Source: Gentiana macrophylla (lineage: Eukaryota; Streptophyta; Magnoliopsida; Gentianales; Gentianaceae). From it: DNA of 64,000 nt. Position 1 is the stretch's first letter; each line of letters opens with the position of its first letter. Positions 21,934 to 32,255 of this stretch are shown here, in pieces. Location: positions 30,890-94,889 of the forward strand of contig JAOBSW010001119.1 of NCBI GenBank assembly GCA_026214975.1, read 5' to 3'. Under the pieces are notes generated by a model. The model saw only the letters and a program-made list of their open reading frames with translations. It was not told the DNA's origin and ran no database searches. The position numbers were made by a program, and so were the translations under genes.

Positions 21934-22097
21934 GGTCTTACAAAGGGAAAGTTCTTCGGTGATGAGGGAATTTACGGTGAAGTGATCCGTGGGTTAATCA
22001 AAGCCACACGGTTTACATCTGGCTCCGATCAACCCATGAGTCACTTCACTCCAGATGGAGTGAGTACCCAAGAACTTCCCCTTACAAAGGGTAGACC
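21934..22097. repeat. Long imperfect palindrome (foldback, MITE-like)
   Basis: Arms of roughly 75 nt begin GGTCT and end AGACC. GTGAAGTGATCCGTGGGTT in the left arm pairs with AACCCATGAGTCACTTCAC in the right at 16 of 19 positions, and GGGAAAGTTCTT pairs with AAGAACTTCCCC. The centre is about ACACGGTTTACATC. A foldback of this size inside a Helitron-like element suggests a nested MITE or an RNA hairpin source. Confidence 0.7.
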
Positions 22098-24250
22098 GGA
22101 TCAATTAGAACCATCATTGTTTCTTTTATGGAGCACTTTCACCTCGTCTACACAATCTCAAACACTTAACATTACCATTTCACAAAAAGGAAAAAGAATT
22201 ACATAAAGGGGAAGAAAAAAAGCAAGATTTTACCTGGCAGTTATGCCATTAGGTGCTTTTCCCAATGGTAGCTCCATCTTACTCGTAGTGCATTCGGCTT
22301 CACTATCGGCTTATCTGCTCCCCTCAATCCCTGAGTCACAAAATTAGGCCAAAACCATTTGGGTGCTTCCTATGCTTGCCCCTGCCACTATAATAGAAAA
22401 TGACATCGGCATGAACAATTTTGAGATCATTGTACAGGATATTAGACATTTGAAAATGGAAACATTGAATATAGTGATATGTCGTAAGGGATATTTGAGG
22501 GAGTTCTTTTATCCATAGAGATTTGAAAACTTACATGTCGCAGGAAGCCACTTCCATTTTCTTGTTTCAGTATGCAAAACCAGACGACTCATAACAATTA
22601 CTCACTGCCATTGGATGCCGATCAACACTCTAGCAACAAAACATTTCAATTGCAACATGTTGTCTTTTGTTCTTCATTATTTCTACTTATCATGGTGTTC
22701 ATATTTTAATTTCACCAACTTTCAATGCTTGACAAAAGATGTGCAAAATTCCTTAAAGGAAACAATACACAAAAAGAAATTTATATAACAAACCTTTTGG
22801 AGGACCAAGACCATGCAGGTTTACATAAAAATTAAGAAAAAAAATAAAAAAATCAATGTATTCACTACATCTTGAATATAAAAATATAAAAATCAAACAT
22901 ACCGAGAATTACTAAATTGCACGATACATATCGAACCTCTACAACTGTAGTTGTTGTATATATATCGATCTTATGAAATAGAGTGGTTGCGATGAGGAGA
23001 AAAACCGGAACTTGAATAAAATGAGAACTCAAGCTAACCGTTTCTGGAGAGATAGTAAATAACAAAAACACTTTACTCTTACTGAATGTGGTCGTTGTCA
23101 ATGAATTCTCGCCAGCTATGTAGCTAGCGAAGACTTCTTTACGTTTGGTTTAGAAGCAAACGGAGGCAGATAATTAAGGAGAAACCCAGTCCCAATCTGA
23201 ATGTTACTGCAATCACCAACTATAATTCTGAACAAATAAACAAATAAACAAAAAAAAAAAAACAACTTAAAATTGGGGATAATTAGTAAAGAAGGGTGTT
23301 TTGGAAAAAAAGTTTGGAAAAAAGGTTGTTTTGGAGTTTAGTGAAGTTTGACCCGCGATTTTCTCCCGTTTCTTTCACAAATGTGCACGATCTTAAGGGC
23401 CTCAAATCCCCTAAGGGGTGCCCCTTCCCAAATAGGGTTTTAGTTTGGTTCAAAAAACACCTAAAACGGAAGAAAAAAATTCAAATTTTGGGCCAAAACC
23501 GTTTTACACAAATTTTGGGTCAACACACCCGTTTTAAGCAAATACCCCTTAAAATTGACCCAAACCGGGTAGATTAATTAAATAAAAACCTAGAAAATCC
23601 CAAGAATGAAAAATATTAGAGACCTTCAAAAAAATATTAGAGGAAGAATACATTAGAAATTTAAAACAAAAAACTCATGTAAAGAAAAAGCAATCAGCAG
23701 TGCGAATGATGATTCCGAAATGAAAACGGGAGTAAGGATTATATTCTATGTCTTGAATAGAGTAAAGCGATTGGCGGCGACTCGATTTGGAAGGAGTAAT
23801 TCAAGCGATCAGCAGCAGAGATGTCGGGAGGTTATGATCAAAATTATTCGGAATGGAATGAGTGATTGACATGGAAAGATGAAGTTTTTGTTACTTGTTA
23901 GGTAAATAAACATGAAGGGGTTGTTACGGATTCAGATCATGATAATATTTTAGTAGAGTAGAATATAGGGAGTTTGAATGAACAATTATCAGATAAAGTT
24001 TGTTGAAGTTATACCGAGGCTTGCGTTGATCTGTTAAGGAGTGAATCTTTTTTTAAAGTAAATCAAATCTTAACAGGATTTGAGCAGAGTAGAAAAAAGT
24101 ACCCCCCCTCCTCAAAAAAAAAAAAAAAAAATCTCGAGTTTTTTTTAATTTTTTATATTTTTTTAATCAGGACATTTGTGGGTTTGGAGCGGGTCAATAG
24201 GGTAATCGGGCTAAATGTTGCTTTCAAATATATATAGATATAGATATAGA

Positions 24251-24643
24251 TATGTACGCAAATAGGATAATTACGGAGTCATATGGTATAATGGTAAAAC
24301 CCCAAACTTTAAGTTAAGGATACCATTGTCTAAGTGATTTTTTTTAGATTACTAAATCACATACGTATTTAACCAGAATTATGTTTCTTTTATTTAAAGA
24401 GTTAATTATAACAATTATTTGAATCCAATATTTAAGATAAATCAGCTAAAACATATTTTTAACTAATTTAGATCGATACAAACAGTTAATGAATTCTTCG
24501 AGAGAAAAGGATTACATAACTGAAGTATAAATAAAAAGTGTTGTGTTGCGTACTTGCGTGTAAGTTATACCATAAAAGTCCACCAAAAATAAATAAATAA
24601 ATAAATAAATAAATAAATTATTCCATAAAAGAGATAAGCCGAC
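24251..24643. other. Duplicated target flank of the Tat element (copy 2)
   Basis: Matches 12221-12610 closely (TATGTACGCAAATAGGAT start). It differs by an AAAT microsatellite expansion at 24588-24617 and ends in CCGAC, the target duplication. Confidence 0.8.
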
Positions 24644-25304
24644 TGATGATAGTAAACCCGAACTATGTGTCATCCATTTAGGACGTGTAATAAATGATTA
24701 ATCCCTAAACATAAGGCATTAAGGGCCAGGAGCCCTAGAAACATACCTAAGGCAGGTCCCTAACACCTGTTGGGAGATCGACAGAAACTCCTCCTCCAGC
24801 CACTGCAGGTCGGTCAAGGTTTGGCGAAGAGGAGCTGCCCAGTTCGGCCTTAATGGTCTTGGGGGCTCAGCGCAGGACGCTCAGAGCAACCCCGGCTGTA
24901 ATTCCACGGACGGGATAACTGAACATAAATGAGGAAAGAATCCTTAGTCTTAAAGACTGTGATCTTGACATTAGATATGTCCATGATTATCCCTAAATCA
25001 TAGGGATTTAGGCGTGTATATCCTTAGGGGCGTAATAATGATAATTACAATGCAATTCCTTGCAAGACAAGGAAAGGGATAAATCATCCCCTATATAAAC
25101 AACCCTAAGGAACTACGAAAGACTTAATTCCAATTAAACTATTGGATACGTAGGCAACTCAAAATAAATAACTTGAGAGCTCAGTCTAAAATACACAAAA
25201 CACCTATCCCTCTTTCCACACGATTTAGGGTTCTAGGTGATTAAGGTCTTTATCACAAAGATAATCGGCCCGGATTTATTCATAGACGAAGTCCAACATC
25301 GTCA
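24644..25304 (+). repeat. Tat 5' LTR (copy 2)
   Basis: Starts TGATGATAG and ends CATCGTCA; 661 bp. TATATAAAC at 25092-25100 is the likely TATA box. The primer site TTGGTGCTAGAAGGAGGG follows at 25306-25323, with one change from copy 1. Confidence 0.9.
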
Positions 25305-25375
25305 ATTGGTGCTAGAAGGAGGGTCTTCTTTCTGATAAACGATCACAAACAATCCCAGAATTCTTGAAAGCAACC

Positions 25376-26604
25376 ATGCCGCCAAAGAACACTGGTAAGA
25401 AGACTGCAGATCCGACTCCACAGGGTGGAACAGCTACAATCGCCCAAGAAGGAGCCCAGGCTACGGCTGCTCAAAAAAAAAAAAGCAAACATTGCTGATG
25501 ATCAACCTAATCTGGCCCTTCAAGATCCGGCCAACAAGGTGTTGGTTGAGACCTTGAAAAACATAGACAATTTCACCCTTAAGGCCATACTAGATGAAGC
25601 CCTTAAAAGAAGGGACCCCCCCAGAAGTTTCGGAAACAGATCTCCATCAGGAGGCTTGGAAAAAGCCGGAGATCGTGGAATCAAGTGCTCACACTGAGTA
25701 TGAAAATATGCAACAACCTAACGACACGGCTAAGGCCGAACTGGATGCTCTGCTCGGAAGACGATCAGCCGAACTACTCTGTGCGTCGCCCTTCACCGAG
25801 TACATCGACAACTACCCCGACCTACGGAGTTTAAGATTCCTAAGATTGATTCTTAGGATGGGTCTTAGGATCCTTATGATCACATGCATCAGTACAACTC
25901 ATATATGAATTTGTACAACGCCTCAGATGAGATGAAGTGCAAAGCCTTCCCTGCACTACTAACAGGAAGAGCCAGAGAGTGGTTCAACAAGATTCCTCCT
26001 AAGTCGATCTCTGACTTTGTGACCTTAACTCGGAAGTTCGTCCATGCCTTTATCGCAGCTTGTCCGTTCCAGAGAAATTAGACTAACCTGTTAACTTTGA
26101 AACAAAAGCACGATGAGTCCGTACTGCACTTTATAAAGTGCTTTAATGAAGAATCCGCACAGGTGCAGGATGCAGATGACCGATTGCTAGTTGCCTCTTT
26201 CGTAGCAGGTCTACGAGAGGGACGACTGCACGCCAAGTTGAACATCACACTCCCTCAGACAATGAAAGAATGTCTGGACGTGGCCTATAAGCATTGCCAG
26301 GGAGAAGAAGCAAATAGACTCAAGAGAAAGATGGAAAGAGGTGAAGGAAAGAAGAACATGTCTGAAGATAAGTCAGACAAGAAAAGGAAGTCGGTTTAGG
26401 ATCGGGTAACTGCACCCATCTCAGATCGGCTAGGGAAGAAAGGGGCTCTGCAGGACAGAGACTTTATTCCTTTGAACAGACCTCGCGATCAGGTCCTCGC
26501 GGTCATGGAAAGAAAATGCATAGCCAGGGTCCCACCACCGATGAGGGGGCGTAGAGAAAAAAGAGATTCCAACAAATATTACAAATACCACAAGGATGTT
26601 GGTC
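25376..26604 (+). pseudogene. Tat gag (copy 2), split by the chromovirus insertion
   Basis: Starts MPPKNTGKKTADPTPQGG. A 2-3 bp A-run expansion near 25472 shifts the frame. The core (REWFNKIPPKSISDFVTLTR) and LREGRLHAKLN follow, then stops. Sequence halts inside the zinc-motif region at KDVGH and resumes at 44028 with SENC-type coding, where the inserted element ends. Confidence 0.85.
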
Positions 26605-26606
26605 AT

Positions 26607-27292
26607 TGATATGATTCAAGAACGGGATTTGCCCTAGGATCTTCTAAAGGAAACCAATAGACGAGCACGAAACAACGATCTTAGATAATCCAACCTAAGA
26701 ACATTGGCAAGAACGCCACAACGCTTGCTCAAGGCGCTGATAAGTTCTCTAAGGGGTGGAACTCTACAACGAAGAGATCCTCACTCGTAAGTGATAAACA
26801 AGTCAATAGACTTAATCAAATTTTCGCTCAAAATTAAACTGTTTGTAAAAGAACAACCTAGGTGCCTTATATAGGCTACAATATTCATAAAACTAATGTA
26901 GCTAACCAATGTGGGATAAATTACATTGTAATTTTCGCCACTTTATTTTCTAGTGGACATAACTTGACCCTAATAAGCCCAAATGGCCATTATTTTCTAA
27001 AAACAAACACTTTACTCAATATACTAGCATATAGACAACTTTTATGATGGGTCATACTCGCATCTAGGCCCAATAATGCCTTCGTCAAATCCAATAGCAT
27101 AAATGGGGCACTTAGTGGGCTGATCTTCGGTCTTCTTATGTGGTTCTTGCTCCAAATGGGCTTCTAAGGCCAAAGTATTCAAGGCCTCTCTAACTTTCTT
27201 CTTTTGGAGCCTTGTCATCGGCCCATCTCGAATCACAAGCGGGTCCACGGTCTTCATAGGAGCTAACGGGTCCGCAATATCATCGTGGATCA
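26607..27292 (-). repeat. Chromovirus-like left LTR, inverted
   Basis: 686 bp, the reverse complement of the right LTR (31861-32255 plus 43732-44022, together also 686 bp). It carries the same 83-codon ORF, here on the minus strand (27042-27293), and the reverse of the TATA-like CTATATATGG. The internal coding sequence abuts it directly. Confidence 0.9.
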
Positions 27293-27293
27293 T
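27042..27293 (-). other. 83-codon ORF inside the inverted LTR
   Basis: Contains VIRDGPMTRLQKKKVREALN, a GPxTR plus basic motif that in plant chromoviruses lies at the extreme C terminus of the Pol polyprotein. The same ORF lies in the right LTR. In some centromeric chromoviruses, from memory, coding runs into the 3' LTR, so this may be the duplicated tail of pol rather than a separate protein. Confidence 0.55.
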
Positions 27294-28548
27294 GATGACG
27301 TTACTAGGTTGCTGGATGCTCGGCTTAAACTACAAGGCGAGTCAAACATGGCGTTGATTATCAAAGAAATAGCGAAGTCGTCTCAAGAGATACAAGAGAT
27401 AGTGGATGAGAAGTTCAGGGAGGAGCTAAATGCCAACAATGCCACACTTTTGGCTGAGTTTCGGGCAATGTTAGCAGATGGTCCCGAAAGGCAAGTTCAA
27501 CAACCTTTCCGGGATAATAGAGCTGTTCGAGGAGGTGGAGACGAATGAGGTGGTAGAGGTAATGGGCGTAGGAGAGCTGTAGTACCTCAGGATGAGGAAG
27601 AATCAGCCGGTTCTGATGATGATGGTGTTGATGATGCTGACCGGGTTGATAATAATATGCGGCAGGTTAAGATGAAATTGCCTCATTTTTCCGGTTCTAG
27701 TGACGCGGATGCATATCTTGAATGGGAATCAAAGTTAGACCAAATTTTTGCTTGTAACAATTACTCGGATGAGAAGAAGTGCAATCTTGCACAACTTGAG
27801 TTTACGGGGTATGCCATGATTTGGTGGAAACAGTTGAATCTTTTGAGGCGGAAGCATGGGGAACCGTTGGTTTGTACTTGGACTGTACTGAAACGGGAGA
27901 TGAAGAAGCGCTTTGTACCACTTACTTACTTTCATGAGCAATATCGTAAGTTACAAACGCTTACCCAAGGGGAGAGGTCTGTAGATGATTTTTATCAAGA
28001 GTTGGTTACACTTCTAGGGAAGGCTCAGATTGAGGAGGATGAGGAAGTGACAATGCAGCGTTTTTTGGGTGGTTTGCGTTTAGAGATTGCCAATCCATTA
28101 GAGTTGAGAGGTTGTGCAACGATGGATGAGATGTTGCATCTGGCTTTGACCTTTGGAGAAGCAATGAGCGCGTAAATCAGCCACCACGAGGCCTGTCGGA
28201 GGTATTAATCCTTATACTTTTCGTTCTTTTCAGCCTAGAGGAGATGGCCCTAAACCCACCCCAACAGCCCCCAAGCAACACCCTTTCACCTCCAATGATG
28301 TTTCTAAAGTTAAGGGGATTGATAAAGGCAAGGGTGTGGCCACAAAGCCCAAGCCATCACATGACATTAAGTGCTTCCAATGTCATGGAGTGGGTCATAT
28401 TGCTTCCCAATGTCCCACCAAGCGACGAATGCTTTTTGTAGGAGAATCTGAGGGTGTTAGAATGTATAGGACCGACTTTGAGGAAGAGAGAGAGGATGAC
28501 GAAGAGGAGGATGATGACTATGAGCAGCCACATGTGAATGGTGATTAA
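27285..28548 (+). pseudogene. Chromovirus-like gag
   Basis: The N terminus (RLLDARLKLQGESNMALI) is probably truncated at the LTR junction. A stop at about 27546 precedes the gag core (KMKLPHFSGSSDADAYLEW, then KRFVPLTYFHEQYRKLQTL). The CCHC zinc knuckle CFQCHGVGHIASQC, at about 28372-28413, is intact. Three frames are needed to cover it. Confidence 0.85.
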
Positions 28549-29539
28549 GAGGGCTTTAAGTAGTATGGTGAAGGTAGCGGATGACTTGCAAAGAGAGAAC
28601 ATTTTCCACACACGTTGCATGATTAGTGGAAAGGTGTGTTCGATGATTATTGACCCCGGGAGTTGTACCAATGTGGTTAGTATGGATGTGACCAGCCACT
28701 TATGTATTCCTACTTTTCCCCATCCGCAACCCTATAAGCTTCAGTGGCTCAATGATGTTGGTGAGGTTCGAGTGACCAAGCAGGCCTTGGTAGCATTTAA
28801 CATTGGTAATCTTGATGACGAGGTTCTTTGCGATGTAGTACCGATGCATGTTAGCCATATCTTACTTGGGAGACCGTGGCAATTTCATAGAAGGGTGATG
28901 TATGATGGTTATTTAAATAGGTACACACTGCTCCATAAAGGGAAGAAGATTACACTCATTTCCTTATCACCCAAGGAGGCTCACAACGACCAGCTCCAAC
29001 TCTCAAAATCTCGTGAGGAAAATGCAAAAAAAGAGGGAGCTAAGTCGAAAACTGAAAAAGCCAAAATTGTGACGGGAGAGAAAAAGAAAGAGGGTGTGCG
29101 AACTCGAGATGAGGGTAAAATAGAAGTTGAAAATGAAATGGTAAGGGAGGGCGACATAGTACCATTCGAGGGAGGAACTAAAGTAGAAAAGTCAAAGGTA
29201 AGGGAGGGTTCCATTACTAGTGAGGGAGAAAAAGAGATGGTGAAGAAAAAGGGAGAAAGAGTGTTAGGAACTTTCTACGCTAAGGCTGGTGAGGTTATTA
29301 ATGCCATTGAAGATGGCACTACACCCCTCCTCTTTCTCTATAAAGAGGCCGACCCCTCCCCTCCCCACCCCTCCCCCTGTTTTATGCTTATTTCTGACGT
29401 AACAGATTCTCTTCCTAGTGTTGTGGTGTCTTTATTGCAGGAATTTGCTGACGTTTTTCCCGAGGAGGAGCCAAGCGGGTTGCAGGGCCATCAACCAAAT
29501 TACTATACGGTATCGTTATCCTATTCCACGCTTAGATGA
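28538..29539 (+). pseudogene. Chromovirus-like protease and protease-RT linker
   Basis: Retropepsin with active-site IIDPGSCTNVVS (DPGS in place of the more usual D-S/G-G-S), then HILLGRPWQFHRRV. A long Lys/Glu-rich linker (about residues 150-250) leads to [13 protein letters not shown], the start of RT. After that the frame is lost through a deletion in RT. Confidence 0.8.
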
Positions 29540-29999
29540 TATGATAGATGAATTATGTGGTGCTAAAATCTTTTCTAAAATTGATCTTAAAAGCGGCTAT
29601 CATCAAGTGAGGATGTGAGAGGGTGATGAATGGAAAACCGTGTTTAGAACTAAATTTGGTTTATATGAGTGGCTTGTTATGCCTTTTGGTCTCACCAATG
29701 CACCTAGCACTTTTATGCGCTTGATGAATGAGGTTCTTAGGGACTTTATTAATAAATTTGTGGTTGTCTACTTTGATGATATCTTAATTTACAGCCATGA
29801 TTTAGAGTCACACCTTAGTCACTTACGCGCTGTTTTGGAGACATTTAGAGATGCTAAATTGTATGCTAACCTCAAAAAGTGTACTTTTTGCATGGATAGA
29901 GTCGTGTTTCTTGGTTTTGTTGTGAGTGCACAGGGCGTGGAGGTTGATAGAGAGAAGGTCAAAGCTGTGGCGGAATGGCCCGAACCAACAAATGCGTGA
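29418..29999 (+). pseudogene. Chromovirus-like reverse transcriptase with internal deletion
   Basis: PSGL is followed almost at once by [20 protein letters not shown]. The intervening N-terminal RT segment (on the order of 60-70 residues in relatives) is missing, which also shifts the frame near 29485. [32 protein letters not shown] and the catalytic [12 protein letters not shown] are present. A TGA at 29616-29618 interrupts. Confidence 0.85.
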
Positions 30000-30082
30000 A
30001 GTTAAGTAGTTTCCACGGCCTTGCAGCTTTTATAGGCGGTTTGTGAGGATTTCAAAGAAGACATAGCCGCACCCTCAACAAG

Positions 30083-30560
30083 TTGGTGAAGAAGAATGCC
30101 CCTTTCCATTGGGGACCAAAGCAAAGGGAGTCCTTTGAAACTCGTAAGGCTCATTTAATTTCTGCACCCATACTTGCTTTACCTAATTTTGATAAAACTT
30201 TTGAGCTTGAATGTGATGCTTCGGGTGTGGGAATTGGTGGTGTGTTAATTCAGGAGGGTAAACCCATTGCATATTTTAGTGAGAAATTAAAAGGTGCCCA
30301 ATTGAATTATGCTACGTATGATAAGGAACTTTATGCCTTAATTAGATCGCTTCAAACTTGGCAGCATTACTTGAGACCTAGGGAATTTGTTATTCACACT
30401 GATCATGAGTCCCTAAAGTACTTAAAAGGCCAAGGTAAATTGAGTAAGAGGCATGTTCGTTGCTAAGAGTTCATAGAATCTTTTCCTTATGTTATTAAAT
30501 ATAAAAAGGGTAAGGAGAACATTGTAGCTGATGCGTTATCTCGTAGGTATACTTTAATCA
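30083..30560 (+). pseudogene. Chromovirus-like RNase H
   Basis: [58 protein letters not shown] and [19 protein letters not shown], then a stop (30464) before [16 protein letters not shown]. The catalytic Asp and Glu positions are visible. Confidence 0.85.
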
Positions 30561-30581
30561 CTACTATGCAATCTAGACTCC

Positions 30582-31858
30582 TTGGATTTGAATTTATTAA
30601 GGAATTGTATTCTATGGATGTTGATTTTCTTTGAACCTTATGCGACTCTCGAGCACTCAGGTCACGGGAAATATTATAGGCATGAGGGATTCTTATTTCG
30701 TGACACTGGTTTGTGTATTCCTCGTTGTTCTATGCGTGAATTGATTGTTCGTGAAGCACATGGTGGGGGTCTTATGGGTCATTTTGGAATCACAAAAACT
30801 TTGGACATTCTTAAATCATACTTTTATTGGCCTAAAATGAAAACTGATGTTTCTCGTGTGTGTGATGCTTGTCTTGTGTGCAAATCTGCTAAGTCCAAAT
30901 CTGCCCCCCATGGTTTGTATACACCATTGCCTATCCCTACATCCCCTTGGACTGATTTATCTATGGATTTTGTGTTGGGATTACCTCGTTCTAGGAATGG
31001 TAATGATTCGGTGTTTGTGGTAGTTGATCGTTTTTCTAAAATGGCACACTTTCTACCTTGTAATAAAATGAATGATGCTTCTTATAATGCTGATCTGTTC
31101 TTTAAAGAAATTGTTCGTTTACATGAAGTGCCTAGAACTATTGTGAGTGACCGTGATGTTAAGTTTATTAGCCACTTTTGGCGTGTATTGTGGATGCGTT
31201 TGGGAACTAAACTTTTGTACTCTACTGCGTATCACCCCCAAACTGACGGTCAAACTGAAGTGGTTAATCGAGTTTTGGGTCAATTATTGTGTTATTGACA
31301 AGAATCTGAAAAATTGGAAAACTTGCTTGCCTTTTTATAGAGTTTTCTTATAACCATTGTAAACATTCTGCTACTCGCTATACTCCTTTCGAGTTGGTGT
31401 ACGGGTTCAACCCGGATACGCCTTTTTCTTTGGTTCCTTTGCCTGCAGGTGCTCAATCTAGACTTTGCCTACAGGTGCTCAATCTAGCTTGAATGGTGAG
31501 CAAAAGGCTGAGTTGGTGAAAGAATTGCATGCTAAGGCCAGACAACATGTGGAGAAGGCGACAGAGAGGTATGTGAAGCAAGCAAACAAGGGCCGTAAAG
31601 AAGTCATTTTCCAGCCAGGAGATTGGGTATGGCTGCATTTCCGTAAAGATAGGTTCCCAAAGCAACGCAAGTCAAAGTTACATCCGTGAGGTGATGGTCC
31701 ATTTGATGTTTTGGAGCGGGTCAACAAAAAATGCTTACAAAATTGATATTCCTGACGACTGGGGCGTGTCACTTACCGTCAATGTTGCTGATTTGATGCC
31801 CTTCGACAACCCCTTTGATCTCGAGGGGATGATCCTTCCCAGCCTGGGAGAGGAATGA
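30582..31858 (+). pseudogene. Chromovirus-like integrase
   Basis: The H2C2 zinc domain ([19 protein letters not shown] with [11 protein letters not shown]) is followed by the DDE core: [48 protein letters not shown]. After a frameshift at about 31297 come GDWVWLHFRKDRFPKQRKSK and the C-terminal VSLTVNVADLMPFDNPFD, ending LGEE-stop just before the LTR. No separate chromodomain was recognised. A 27-bp local duplication lies at 31443-31490. Confidence 0.85.
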
Positions 31859-31860
31859 TG
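31846..31860 (+). promoter_or_regulatory. Chromovirus-like polypurine tract
   Basis: GGGAGAGGAATGATG directly precedes the right LTR (TGATCCACG), as a plus-strand primer site should. Confidence 0.6.
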
Positions 31861-32111
31861 TGATCCACGATGATATTCCGGACCCGTTAGCTCCTATGAA
31901 GACCGTGGACCCGCTTGTGATTCGAGATGGGCCGATGACAAGGCTCCAAAAGAAGAAATTTAGAGAGTCCTTGAATACTTTGGCCTTAGAAGCCCATTTG
32001 GAGCAAGAACCACACGAGAAGACCGAAGATCAGCCCACTAAGTGCACCATTTATGCTATTGGACTTGACGAAGGCATTATTGGGCCTAGATGCGAGTATG
32101 ACCCATCATAA
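31860..32111 (+). other. 83-codon ORF inside the right LTR
   Basis: Same protein as in the inverted LTR, with only a handful of substitutions (for example KFRESLN against KVREALN). It is in a different frame from the end of integrase. Conservation of the open frame could reflect either recency or coding as a polyprotein tail. Confidence 0.5.
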
Positions 32112-32255
32112 AAGTTGTCTATATGCTAGTATATTGAGTTAAGTGTGTGTTTTTAGAAAATAAAGGCCATTTGGGCTTATTAGGGTCAAGTTATGTCCAC
32201 TAGAAAATAAAGTGGCGAAAATTACAATGTAATTTATCCCACATTGGTTAGCTAC
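31861..32255 (+). repeat. Chromovirus-like right LTR, part 1 (split by Athila)
   Basis: First 395 bp of the LTR, from TGATCCACGATGAT to GCTAC. It carries the 83-codon ORF with GPMTRLQKKK. The LTR resumes at 43732. Confidence 0.9.

Larger units (their letters stand above)
20763..24250 (-). mobile_element. Helitron-like non-autonomous insertion
   Basis: Comparison with the empty site in copy 1 (CATACAA joined to TATGTACG at 12220/12221) defines an exact 3,488-bp insertion between A and T with no target duplication. On the minus strand it begins TCTATATCTATATC and ends CTAG, the 5'-TC and 3'-CTRR hallmarks of Helitrons, inserted 5'-A/T-3'. Near the 3' end, CATG-ATCATCG-CATG can form only a weak short hairpin. 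No Rep/helicase ORF is present, so it would be non-autonomous. The reverse possibility, a precise deletion from copy 1, is less likely given these termini. Confidence 0.7.

Noticed and set aside
22865..23577. Short ORFs in the Helitron-like insertion (78 and 93 codons)
   Set aside because: No recognisable domain; captured-exon status would need protein searches.
26862..27047. Plus-strand ORF in the inverted LTR
   Set aside because: Shadow frame of an LTR; not conserved as open in the other LTR copy.
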